A stretch of DNA of 64,000 nt, taken from contig NW_026111773.1 of NCBI RefSeq assembly GCF_024679095.1, positions 62,001 through 126,000 of the forward strand, written 5' to 3'. This document shows, piece after piece, positions 30,328 to 40,539 of this stretch. The stretch comes from Eriocheir sinensis (Eukaryota > Arthropoda > Malacostraca > Decapoda > Varunidae). Positions within the stretch are counted from its first letter, which is position 1. Each line of letters starts with the position of its first letter. The notes beneath the pieces are model-generated. The model saw only the letters and a list, made by a program, of their open reading frames with translations, had not been told where the DNA came from and did not search any database. The position numbers were made by a program, and so were the translations under genes.

Positions 30328-31086
30328 GGTGAAGATATGGGCGAGGCAAGACGGAAACAATTAGGCGCGTTAAGACGATAACAAAGTACGCAGCTGCGGT
30401 GAGGTCGTCAGGTCAAAAATGTGTATCTAGGAAAACAAACCACAGCTGCTGTGAGGTCGCAGTTAGGTCAATTCCCCGGGGAAAAGGGTGTGTCTCGGGT
30501 AAAAAGGCGCGGTTATTTCTACCCACCAAGACAAAACATAGGCCAATATTAATATACTGAGAAATCACTTATGTAAAGAAGATAATAACTGTGTTCACTA
30601 GGTTTGCGCAGAAAGTGGATTATCTAGTGTTTTTGTGTGGACTTAGAAATTAACTTAGCTTGGCGCGCCTGATTCACGTAGTCCTATTATCACAGCACAG
30701 TAAAGTATCCTAATAATAGAAGGAGAAGAAAGCACAAAAGCAATATAAAAAAACACAAAAGCAATATAAAACCGTGTAGCACTGGGTTGGCGTGAAAGAA
30801 TGTTGAATTTAGTGTAGATGTGGGAAGCTTAATACACTTGTCCTAGGAGTAACTGTGGATCACTATCTAACTAAGTAAATACTAAATCAGAACACTTAGC
30901 GGTCTGTAGTAGAAGGCAGGGTAATCCTCCTGGTTTTGTAGTCCTCCAGTACAGCAGCAGTTACACAGAAGCACAGAACGCCTCACACCGCGAAAGCAGA
31001 GGAAAACAGAGGAAAGAGCGAGTTGGCACCACACAGCAGCGGGGCAAAGTCACGTGTGAACCCAAGGAAGGTCGCGCGCTGACTCA
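30328..31086 (-). other. 5' region of the CR1-like element, no ORF
   Basis: This mixed-composition sequence lies between the ORF1 start and the right insertion boundary. It carries no long frame and is taken as the element's 5' UTR and internal promoter region by position only. The boundary at 31086 is inferred from the abrupt return of the 33-bp repeat. Confidence 0.6.
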
Positions 31087-33239
31087 ACACAACAACAGAC
31101 ACCACCGCCGGGCACTCACACACAACAACAGACACCACCGCCGGGCACACACAGCTACAGACACCACCGCCGAGCACACACACACACACAACAACAGACA
31201 CGACCGCCTGTCACACACACTCAACAACAGACACCACCGCCGGGTACACACACACAACAACAAACACCACCGCCGGGCACACACACACAACAACAAACAC
31301 CACCGCCGGGCACACACACAACAACAAACACCACCGCCAGGCACATACACACAACAACAGACATCACCACCGGGCACACACACACAACAACAGACACCAC
31401 CGCCGGGCACACACACACAACACACACACCACCGCCGGGCACACACACACAACAACAAACACCACCGCCGGGCACACACGCGCGCAACAACAAACACCAC
31501 CGCCGGGCACACACACACAACAACAAACACCACCGCCAGGCACACACACACAACAACAGACACCCCCGCCGGGCACTCCACACAACAACAGACACCACCG
31601 CCGGGTACCCACACACAACAACAGACACCACCGCCGGGCACTCACACACAACAACAGACACCACCGCCGGGCACTCACACAACAACAGACACCACCGCCG
31701 GGCACACACACACAACAACAGACACCACCGCCGCGCACACACACAACAACAGACACCACCGCCGTGCACACACACACAACAACAGACACCACCGCCGGGC
31801 ACGCACACAACAACAGACACCACCGCCAGGCACTCACACACAACAACAGACACCACCACCGGGCACACACACAACAACAGACACCACCGCCGGGCACTCA
31901 CACACAACAACAGACACCACCGCCGGGCACACACACAACAACAGACACCACCGCCAGGCACACGCGCAACAACAAACACCACCGCCGGGCACACACACAC
32001 ACAACAACAAACACCGCCGGGCACACACGCGCAACAACAAACACCACCGCCGGGCACACACACGCGCAACAACAAACACCACCGCCAGGCACACACACAC
32101 AACAACAGACACCACCGCCGGGCACACACACACAACAACAACAAACACCACCGCCGCGCACACACACAAAACAACACACACCACCGCACACACGCGCAAC
32201 AACAAACACCACCGCCGGGCACACACACGCGCAACAACAAACACCACCGCCGGGCACACACACAACAAAAGACACCACCGCCGGGCACACACACACAACA
32301 ACAAACACCACCGCCGGGCACACACACACACAACAACAGACACCGCCGGTCACTCACACACAAAAACAGACACAACCGCCCGGCCCACACACACAACAAC
32401 ACACACCCCCGCCGGGACCACACACACAACAACAGACACCACCGCCGGGCACACACACACAACAACAGACACCACCGCCGGGCACTCACACACAACAACA
32501 GACACCACCGCCGTGCACACACACAAACACACACCACCGCCGAGCACACACACACACAACAACAGACACCACCGCCGGGCACTCACACACAACAACAGAC
32601 ACCACCGCCGGGCACACACACACAACAGACACCACCGCCGGGCACACACAACAACAGACACCACCGCCGGGTACACACACACAACAACAAACACCACCGG
32701 CGGGCACAATCACACACAACAACAAACACCACCGCCGGGCACACACACACAACAACAGACACCACCGCCGGGCACACACACAACACACACACCACCGCCG
32801 GGCACACACACACAACAACAAACACCACCGCCGGGCACACACACGCAACAACAAACACCACCGCCGGGCACACACACACAACAACAAACACCACCGCCGG
32901 GCACACACACACAACAACAAACACCACCGCCGGGCACACACACACAACAACAAACACCACCGCCGGGCACACACACACAACAACAGACACCACCGCCGGG
33001 TACACACACACAACAACAGACACCACCGCCGGGCACACACACACAACAACAAACACCACCGCCGGGTACACACACACAACAACAGACACCACCGCCGGGC
33101 ACACACACACAACAACAGACACCATCACCGGGCACAAACACACAACAACAGACACCACCGCCGGGCACACACACACAACAACAGACACCACCGCCGGGCA
33201 CACACACACAACAACAGACACCATCACCGGGCACACACA
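31087..33239. repeat. 33-bp minisatellite, block C
   Basis: This is the continuation of the 33-bp array on the other side of the LINE. It starts in the second copy of the 1.92-kb duplication (GCTACAG unit at 31154) and ends at 33239, where GGGCACACACAT joins directly to the T-rich 28-bp satellite. The region 31960-32260 is unusual in having several CACGCGCAACAAC units, an alternating CG-containing variant rare elsewhere in the array. Confidence 0.95.
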
Positions 33240-33380
33240 TCGGTATATTTTTCTTTATACCGTTTCTTCAGTGTGTTGTTCTTTGTATCGCTTCTTAGGT
33301 GTGATATTCTGTAGTATTCGGTGTACTTTTCTTTACTATCATTCCTTCGGTGTTATTTTTCTTTACTCTCCGTTTTCTTG
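33240..33380. repeat. Divergent 28-bp satellite units at the junction
   Basis: Degenerate units resembling the CGTTTCTTCGGTGT / ATTTTTCTTTGTAT monomer follow the end of the 33-bp array immediately. They lead into the first spacer copy. Confidence 0.75.
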
Positions 33381-33545
33381 TGTTGTGAAGGCTTGCTATA
33401 TTGCCTTATCTCGGTGCTGTATGCTGCTCCTGATGAGCCTCCTTCACCCCAGAGAAGTCAGCAACCCTACCCAACATACAGCACCAAAAGCCTTAACACT
33501 TGCCTTGATTATTTTTCCCTTTCTTGATGGGTTTATATCGTTGTT
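33381..33545. repeat. Spacer repeat of 28-bp satellite, copy 1
   Basis: A ~165-bp unit begins TGTTGTGAAGGCTTGCTATA. It runs through a segment containing GATGAGCCTCC, AGAAGTCAGCAACCCTACCC and a CCTTGATT-type end. Related copies lie at about 33741, 39105 and 40245. A 48-50-bp portion is also found inside the 33-bp array at 22659-22706. Confidence 0.9.
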
Positions 33546-33740
33546 TTATATCGTTGCTTCATCGGCAGATATTTCTTAGACCGTTTCTTTGGTGTTATTT
33601 TCCTTGTATCGTCGTTTCTTAGCGGTATTTTTTTTATTTTTACCATTTCTTCGGTGAGTTGTTCTTTGTGTCGTTTCTTTGTTATATTTTTCTGTCGTAT
33701 CGTTTCTTAGGTGTATTTTTTTCTTATTTTCCCGTTTCCG
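33546..33740. repeat. Divergent 28-bp satellite units between spacers 1 and 2
   Basis: About seven degenerate units (GTTTCTTTGGTGTTATTTTC, GTTTCTTAGGTGTATTTTT and similar) lie between the first two spacers. Confidence 0.7.
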
Positions 33741-33905
33741 TGTGTTGTGCAGGCTTGCTATACCGCCTTATCTTGATGCTGTATGCTGCTCAGGATGAGT
33801 CTCCCTCACCCCAGAGAAGTCAGCAACCCTACCCAGCATACAACACCAAAGGCCTTAACGCTTGCCTTGATTTTCTCTCCTTTTCTTTAAGTGTTTATAT
33901 CACTT
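33741..33905. repeat. Spacer repeat of 28-bp satellite, copy 2
   Basis: This is the same ~165-bp unit as at 33381, with CAGGATGAGTCTCCCTCACC and CCCTACCCAGCATACAACAC. It is closer in sequence to the copies at 39105 and 40245 than to copy 1. Confidence 0.9.
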
Positions 33906-34844
33906 CTTAACGATTTTTTTTTAACAATATCGTTTCTTCGGTGTATTTTTCTTTGTTCGTTTATTCGGTGTTTTTTTCTTTGTACCGTTTGTGACTTTTC
34001 TTTCAGTTGTCGCTTCTTCGGTATATATCTTTTTCTTTATACCGTTTTTTTCATGTATTTTTCTTGTATCGTCGTTTCATCGGTATATTTTACGTTACAC
34101 CGTTACATCAGTGTATTTATTTTTTTGTATCTTTTCTTCGATGAATTTTTGTGTATCGTTTCTTCGGTGTATTTTTCTTTGTATCGTTTCTTCGGTGTAT
34201 TATTCTTTATATCGTTTCTTCGGTGTATTTTTCTTTGTATCGTTTTTTCGGTGTATTTTTCTTTGTATCGTTTCTTCGGTGTATTTTTCTTTGTATCGTT
34301 TCTTCCGTGTATTTTTCTTTGTATCGTTTCTTCCGTGTATTTTTCTTTGTATCGTTTCTTCGGTGTATTTTTCTATGTATCGTTTCTTCGGTGTATTTTT
34401 CTTTGTATCGTTTCTTCGGTGTATTTTTCTTTGTATCGTTTCTTCGGTGTATTTTTCTATGTATCGTTTCTTCGGTGTATTTTTCTTTGTATCGTTTCTT
34501 CGGTGTATTTTTCTTTGTATCGTTTCTTCGGTGTATTTTTCTTTGTATCGTTTCTTCGGTGTATTATTCTTTGTATCGTTTCTTCGGTGTATTTTACTTT
34601 GTATCGTTTCTTCGGTGTATTATTCTTTGTATCGTTTCTTCGGTGTATTTTACTTTGTATCGTTTCTTCGGTGAATTTTTCTTTGTATCGTTTCTTCGGT
34701 TTATTTTTCTTTGTATCGTTTCTTTAGTGCATTTTCTGGAGTATCGTTTGTTAGGTAATTTTTTCTATGTATCGTTCTTTTAGTGTATATTTCTTTGTAT
34801 CGTCGTCTCATCAGTATATTGTTCTTTGTATCGTTTCTTCGGTG
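33906..34844. repeat. 28-bp minisatellite, block 1
   Basis: The monomer is CGTTTCTTCGGTGT + ATTTTTCTTTGTAT (28 bp). It is degenerate at the left edge, nearly uniform from 34150 to 34700, and degenerate again to 34844. Because 28 is not a multiple of 3, a frame cycles through all three phases every 84 bp. This gives a 28-residue hydrophobic peptide repeat (FFGVFFFVSF, LRCIFLCIVS, SVYFSLYR) that looks like membrane helices but is an artefact of the repeat. Confidence 0.95.
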
Positions 34845-34849
34845 TTTCT

Positions 34850-35205
34850 TTGGCTGGAGTAGGTAGGAAGACACCTACCGAACGGGCGCAAGCCACTTCC
34901 GGTGAGGTATATATGGGAGGTGAGAAGGGAGCTGAAGCCCTCCAAAGACCCTTCCCATGTCCTCACTAACCGTTTCCCTATTGTCTCACCAACACCGGAG
35001 AGTAGTTCAGCATGCTCTCTAAAGACAGATCCTCTCTTTATCCACACCACACTACATTCACACAACATATACACCTTTTCCCAAAATTAAAATTTCAAAA
35101 TGGCGCACCTACACCAAGCCTCGGAGTCCCCGCCTGGGGGGGGGGACCACAAATTCCCCCAGGGAGGACTCCCCTTCTGGCTGCCGACCCAAGAGGTGTC
35201 TTGAT
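34850..35205 (+). other. Leader region of the second LINE
   Basis: This GC-mixed leader contains a short frame starting at the ATG at 35100 (MAHLHQASESPPGGG..., 34 codons, stop at 35202-35204). That frame overlaps the continuously open ORF2 frame. The short ORF could be an upstream ORF or chance. No zinc-knuckle protein is encoded here. Confidence 0.5.
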
Positions 35206-38036
35206 AACTCCTCGAACCTCTTTCTTCTTAATTTCTGCAACATTCGCGGTCTTCGCTCTAATTTTCATTTTGTGGAACATCATCTCTCCTCCTCTAAACC
35301 TCACCTTCTCTTCCTTACCGAAACACAGGTTTCTGAGGCTACTGACAGAAATCTCTACTCTGTTCCCTCCTACTATCTCTATCCTAAATTTCAATCCAAA
35401 GCTGGATGTTGCGCCTACGTGCGCAACGACATCACTTGCTCTCGTGCCCACGACCTTGACTCTTCTGAATTTTCCACCATCTGGCTAAGACTTCATTGTC
35501 ATTCTATTACTAAATACATCTGTGCTGTTTATCTCTCACCTAACTCTACCAACTATGTAAAATTCTTTGACTATTTAAATTCTAAAGTGGAGCACATCTT
35601 GACCCACTCTCCCTTCGCTGAAATCTCCATCCCAGGAGATTTCAATGTTCACCACCAGCTTTGGCTTTCATCCTCTTTCACTGACCATCCTGGTGAACAA
35701 GCCTACAACATTGCTATCCTCAACGACCTAGACCTAGAGCAGCTACACGTATTCCCGACCGTCTCGGAGACCGGCCCAACATTCTAGACCTCTTCCTTAC
35801 CTCAAACCCTTCTGCTTATTCTGTCAAACTGTTCTCTCCGTTGGGCTCCTCCGATCACAATCTTATTTCTGCATCCTGTCCTATCGCTCCTGTACACCCT
35901 CTGGACCCACCGAAGAGGCGATGCTTCTGGCATTTTGCTTCAGCTCGGTGGGACGACCTGAGGATGTACTTTTCCGATTTCCCGTGGAATGATTATTGCT
36001 TCCAGGATAGAGACCCCTCTGTGTGTGCTCAGCGCATCACAGAGGTGATTGTCTCTGGAATGGAGGCATACATTCCTCGATCTTTCTCTACTCCTCACGC
36101 TAAAAAGCCTTGGTTTAATCACACTTGTTCTCGTGCTGTCAATGATAGAGAGGTAGCTCACAAAAGGTACCAGAGCCTTCAAACTAATGCTAATTATGAA
36201 CTTTACATTTCTGCCCGAAATCGTGCCAAATCTATTCTCCGACTAACCAAAAACTCTTTCATTAATAGAAAATGCCAAAACCTTGCTTTCTCTAACTCTT
36301 CCCGTGACTTCTGGCATCTAGCCAAAAACATCTCCAACTTCACTTCTTCATCTTTCCCTCCACTCCTCAGTCCTGGCGGCAACACTGCCGTCTCATCTAT
36401 CTCTAAGGCTGAACTCTTCTCTCAAACTTTTTCTAAAAACTCCACTCCTGACGATTCAGGGCATATTCCTCCTACTCATCCCCTTTATGCCTGTTATAGA
36501 GATTCTTCAAAATGATGTTTTCTATGCCCTCTCTGGCCTCAATCCTCAGAAGGGTTATGGACCTGATGGAATGCCTCCTATTGTCCTTAAAAACTGTGCC
36601 TCCGTGCTGTCACCCTGCCTGGTCAAACTCTTTCGCCTCTGCCTGTCAACATCTACCTTTCCTTCTTGTTGGAAGTATGCCTTCATACAGCCTGTGCCTA
36701 AGAAGGGTGACCGCTCCAATCCCTCAAACTACCGTCCTATAGCTTTACTTTCTTGTCTATCTAAAGCTTTTGAATCAATCCTTAACTGGAAGATTCAAAA
36801 GCACCTTTCCACTTCTGACCTTCTATCTGATCGCCAGTATGGGTTCCGCAAGGGGCGTTCTACTGGTGATCTCCTAGCCTTCTTAACTGACTCTTGGTCA
36901 TCCTCTCTTAGCCGTTTCGGTGAAACTTTTGCTATTGCGCTGGACATATCAAAAGCTTTTGATAGGGTCTGGCACAAATCTTTGCTTTCCAAACTACCCT
37001 CCTTCGATTTCTATCCTTCTCTCTGTATCTTTATCTCCAGTTTCCTTTCTGACCGTTCTATTTCTGCCGTGGTAGACGGTCACTGTTCTTCCCCTAAATT
37101 TATTAACAGTGGTGTCCCACAGGGTTCTGTCCTATCTCCCACTCTTTTTCTGTTGTTCATTGATGATTTTCTTTCCAAAACGAACTGTCCTATCCATTCC
37201 TACGCCGATGATTCCACTCTGCATTAATCAACTTCTTTTAATAGAAGACCCACCCTACAGGAACTTAACGACTCAAGGCTGGAGGCTGCAGAACGCTTAG
37301 CCTCAGCCCTTACTATTATTTCCGATTGGGGCAAGAACAATCTGGTGTCGTTCAACGCCTCAAAAACACAGTTTCTCCACCTATCCACTCGACACAATCT
37401 TCCAAACAACTATCCCCTCTTCTTTGACAACACCCAGCTATCACCTTTTTCAACACTAAACATCCTCAGTCTATCCTTATCTTAAAATCTCAACTGGAAA
37501 CTTCATATCTCATCTCTTACTAAATCAGCTTCCTCGAGGCTGGGCGTTCTGTACCGTCTCCGCCAGTTCTTCTCCCCTGCACAGTTGCTGTCCATATACA
37601 GGGGCCTTGTCCGCCCTCGTATGGAGTATGCATCTCATGCCACTCCACTCACACAGCTCTTCTGGACAGAGTGGAGGCTAAGGCTCTTCGTCTCATCAGC
37701 TGTCCTCCTCATACTGATAGTCTTCTACCTCTTAAATTCCGCCGCAATGTTGCCTCTCTTTCTATCTTCTATCGATATTTCCACGCTGACTGCTCTTCTG
37801 AACTTGCTAACTGCATGCCTCCCTCCCTCCCGCGGCCCCGCTGCACTCGACTTTCTACTCATGCTTATCCCTATACTGTCCAAACCCCTTATGCAAGAGT
37901 TAACCAGCATCTTCACTCTTTCATCGCTCACGCTGGTAAACTCTCTAACAGTCTTCCTTCATCTGTATATCCTCCTGCCTACGACTTGAACTCTTTCAAG
38001 AGGAGGGTATCAGGACACCTCTCCTCCCGTATTTGA
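35206..38036 (+). pseudogene. ORF2 of second LINE: endonuclease + reverse transcriptase, disrupted
   Basis: The endonuclease begins FCNIRGLRSNF and shows LTETQ, GDFNVHH and SDHN. It is in one frame to about 35745 and in another from there to 36515, where a small deletion after LDLEQLH shifts the frame. A second small indel near 36480 restores the first frame for the reverse transcriptase. Numbered from 36487, this has PVPKKGD (69-75), LDISKAFD (152-159), GVPQGSVLSP (209-218) and YADD (239-242). An in-frame TAA follows at 37225-37227 and another at about 37483. A third shift near 37640 puts the C-terminal domain (to RRVSGHLSSRI, stop about 38036) in a different frame. With at least three shifts and two stops, this copy cannot make an enzyme. 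Confidence 0.9.
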
Positions 38037-38144
38037 TCATGCTTTCGGCCACCTCTTTTGTTTCTTTTTTAGGAGCAGCGAGTAGCGGGCTTTTTTTATT
38101 ATTGTTTTCTTTTTTGTGTACCCTTGAGCTGCCTCCTTTGTTGT

Positions 38145-38159
38145 AAAAAAAAAAAAAAA
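38145..38159 (+). other. Poly(A) tail of the second LINE
   Basis: Fifteen consecutive A residues follow GCCTCCTTTGTTGT and end exactly where satellite monomers resume. This fixes the 3' border and the orientation of the element. Confidence 0.85.
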
Positions 38160-39104
38160 TTGTATCGTTTGTTCGGTGTATTTTTCTATGTTACGTTTCT
38201 TCGGTGTATTTTTCTTTGTATCGTTTCTTCGGTGTATTTTTCTATGTATCGTTTCTTCGGTGTATTTTTCTTTTTATCGTTTCTTCGCTGTATTTTTCTA
38301 TGTATCGTTTCTTCGCTGTATTTTTCTATGTATCGTTTCTTCGGTGTATTTTTTTTAAATATCGTTTCTTCGGTGTATTTTTCTATGTATCGTTTCTTCG
38401 GTGTATTTTTCTATGTACCATTTCGTCGGTGTATTTTTCTTTGTATCGTTTCTTCGGTGTATTTTTCTATGTATCGTTTCTTCGGTGTATTTTTCTATGT
38501 ATCGTTTCTTCGGTGTATTTTTCTTTGTATCGTTTCTTTGGGGTATTTTTCTTTGCATCGTTTCTTCGGTGTATTTTTTTTTACATATCGTTTCTTCGGT
38601 GTATTTTTCTATGTATCGTTTATTCGGTGTATTTTTCTTGGTATCGTTTCCTCGGTGTATTTTTCTTTGTATCGTTTCTTCGGTGTATTTTTCTATATAT
38701 CATTTCTTCGGTGTATTTTTCTATGTATCGTTTCTTCGGTGTATTTTTCTATATATCATTTTTTCGGTGTATTTTTCTATGTATCGTTTATTCGGTGTAT
38801 TTTTCTTTGTATCGTTTCTTCGGTGTATTTTTCTATATATCATTTCTTCGGTGTATTTTTCTATGTATCGTTTATTCGGTGTATTTTTCTTTGTATCGCT
38901 TCTTCGGTGTATTTTTCTTTGTATCGTTTCATCGGTGTATTTTTCTTTGTATTGTTTCATCGGTGTATTTTGCTTTGTATCGTTTATTCGGTGTATTTTT
39001 CTTTGTATCGTTTCTTCGGTGTATTTTTTTTATGTATCGTTTTTTCGGTGTATTTTTATTTGTATCGTTTCTTTGGTGTATTTTTTCTTAATTTCCCGTT
39101 TCCC
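38160..39104. repeat. 28-bp minisatellite, block 2
   Basis: These units share the same 28-bp monomer but mostly have CTATGTAT in place of CTTTGTAT, so this block is a distinct variant pool from block 1. It ends in the third spacer. Confidence 0.95.
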
Positions 39105-39265
39105 TGTGTTGTGTAGGCTTGCTATACCGCCTTATCTTGATGCTGTATGCTGCTCAGGATGAGTCTCCTTCACCCCAGAGAAGTCAGCAACCCTACCCAA
39201 CATACAACACCAAAGGCATTAACGCTTGCCATGATTTTTTTCCTTTTCTTTATGTGTTTATATCA
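39105..39265. repeat. Spacer repeat of 28-bp satellite, copy 3
   Basis: Begins TGTGTTGTGTAGGCTTGCTA and contains AGAAGTCAGCAACCCTACCC and ACAACACCAAAGGC. It is most similar to copy 2 at 33741. Confidence 0.9.
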
Positions 39266-40244
39266 CTTCTTAATTAACGATACTTTTTAACAATATCGTT
39301 TTTTCGGTCTATTTTTCTTGTATCGTCGTTTCATCGGTATATTTTACGTTATAGCGTTTCATCAGTGCATTTATTTTTTGTATCTTTTCTTCGATGAATT
39401 TTTGTGTATCGTTTTCTTTATGTATTTTTCTTTGTAACGTTTCTTCGGTGTATTATACTTTGTATCGTTTCTTCGGTGTATTATACTTTGTATCGTTTCT
39501 TCGGTGTATTGTACTTTGTATCGTTTCTTCGGTGATTTTTTCTTTGTATCGTTTCTTCCGTGTATTTTACTTTGTATCGTTTCTTTGGTGTATTTTTCTT
39601 TGTATCGTTTCTTCGGTGTATTGTACTTTGTATCGTTTCTTCGGTGTATTGTACTTTGTATCGTTTCTTCGGTGTATTGTACTTTGTATCGTTTCTTCGG
39701 TGTATTGTACTTTGTATCGTTTCTTTGGTGTATTTTTCTTTGTATCGTTTCTTCGGTGTATTGTACTTTGTATCGTTTCATCGGTGTATTGTACTTTGTA
39801 TCGTTTCTTCGTTGAATTTTTCTTAGTATCGTTTCTTCGGTGTATTGTATTCTGTATCGTTTCTTTGGTGCATTTTTCTGGAGTATCGTTTGTTAGGTAA
39901 TTTTTTCTATGTATCGTTCTTTTAGTGTATATTTCTTTGCATCGTCGTCTCATCAGTATAATGTTCTTTGTATCGTTTCTTCGGTGTATTTTTCTTTGTA
40001 TCGTTTCTTCGGTGTATTTTTCTTTGTATCGTTTCTTCGGTGTATTTTTTTTTTAAATGTCGTTTCTTCGGTGTATTTTTCTTTGTATCGTTTCTTCGGT
40101 GTATTTTTCTTTGTATCGTTTCTTCGGTGTATTTTTCTTTGTATAGTTTCTTCGGTGTATTTTTTTTTTTAAATGTCGTTTCTTCGGTGTATTCTTCTTT
40201 GGTCTCCATTCTTCGGTGTTATTTTTCTTTACTTTCCGTTTCCT
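39266..40244. repeat. 28-bp minisatellite, block 3
   Basis: The left edge (39280-39410) copies the left edge of block 1, including TTTTACGTTA and CTTTTCTTCGATGAATTTTT. The sequence around 39860-39990 copies 34720-34840, including TTTCTGGAGTATCG. Blocks 1 and 3 are therefore paralogous segments, not just arrays of the same monomer. The middle is dominated by TTGTACTTTGTAT variants. Confidence 0.9.
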
Positions 40245-40400
40245 TGTGTTGTGAAGGCTAGCTATATCGCGTTATCTCGGTGCTGTATGCTGCTCAGGAT
40301 GAGTCTCCTTCACCCTAGAGTAGTCAGCAACCCTACGCAACACACAACACCAAAGGCCTTAACGCTTGCCTTGATGTTTTATTCCTTTTTTTTTGTTGTG
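40245..40400. repeat. Spacer repeat of 28-bp satellite, copy 4
   Basis: Begins TGTTGTGAAGGCTAGCTATA, with CAACCCTACGCAACACACAA. It is followed by a few degenerate T-rich units up to about 40530. Confidence 0.85.
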
Positions 40401-40539
40401 TTTCTATCACTTCTTAATTCCCGATATTTTTAACAACATCGTTTCCTCGGTGTATTTTTTTTTCGTTTTATTTTTTTGGTGTGTGTTTGAATCATCGTTT
40501 CTTCATTTTTTTTTTTTCTTTGTACCATTTCTTCAGTGT

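Larger units (their letters stand above)
25939..31086 (-). mobile_element. Nearly full-length CR1-like non-LTR retrotransposon
   Basis: This 5.15-kb element reads on the minus strand: 5' region (about 31086-30328), ORF1, ORF2, a very short 3' UTR and a terminal 8-bp repeat. CR1-type signs are the 8-bp tandem tail instead of poly(A), an SGNH-esterase-like domain in ORF1, an APE-type endonuclease plus reverse transcriptase in ORF2, and the FADD form of the catalytic box. A 7-bp direct repeat ACACAAC flanks it (25932-25938 and 31087-31093), but the target is itself ACACAAC-rich, so this is weak evidence for a target-site duplication. ORF1 and ORF2 both carry disabling changes, so the copy is dead. 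It sits inside the 33-bp minisatellite, whose unit order continues across it. Confidence 0.9.
34845..38159 (+). mobile_element. Second non-LTR retrotransposon (APE endonuclease + RT), inserted in 28-bp satellite
   Basis: This 3.3-kb element starts after GTTTCTTCGGTG at about 34845 (GGCTGGAGTAGGTAGGAAG) and ends in a 15-nt poly(A) at 38145-38159. Satellite units resume immediately with TTGTATCGTTTG. A stretch of about 18 bp is shared across the two borders, but both sides are satellite monomers, so a target-site duplication cannot be proved. There is a ~350-bp leader and one ORF with endonuclease and reverse transcriptase, but no RNase H motif and no clear separate ORF1. The protein closely resembles a family I recognise from decapod genomes; I do not assign a clade. 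Confidence 0.9.

Noticed and set aside
25932..31093. ACACAAC as a firm target-site duplication of the CR1-like LINE
   Set aside because: The 7-mer occurs in every monomer of the surrounding satellite, so its presence on both sides is expected by chance. It is mentioned only as compatible.
781..33239. CRISPR-like array
   Set aside because: The 33-bp units abut directly without unique spacers, vary in length and sequence, and the context is eukaryotic.
33891..34727. Hydrophobic multi-pass membrane-protein-like frame
   Set aside because: It is a 28-residue peptide period generated by a 28-bp DNA repeat passing through all three phases.
35100..35204. Short ORF MAHLHQASE... as an ORF1 of the second LINE
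   Set aside because: Only 34 codons, no motif, and it overlaps the open ORF2 frame. It is kept only as a possible upstream ORF.
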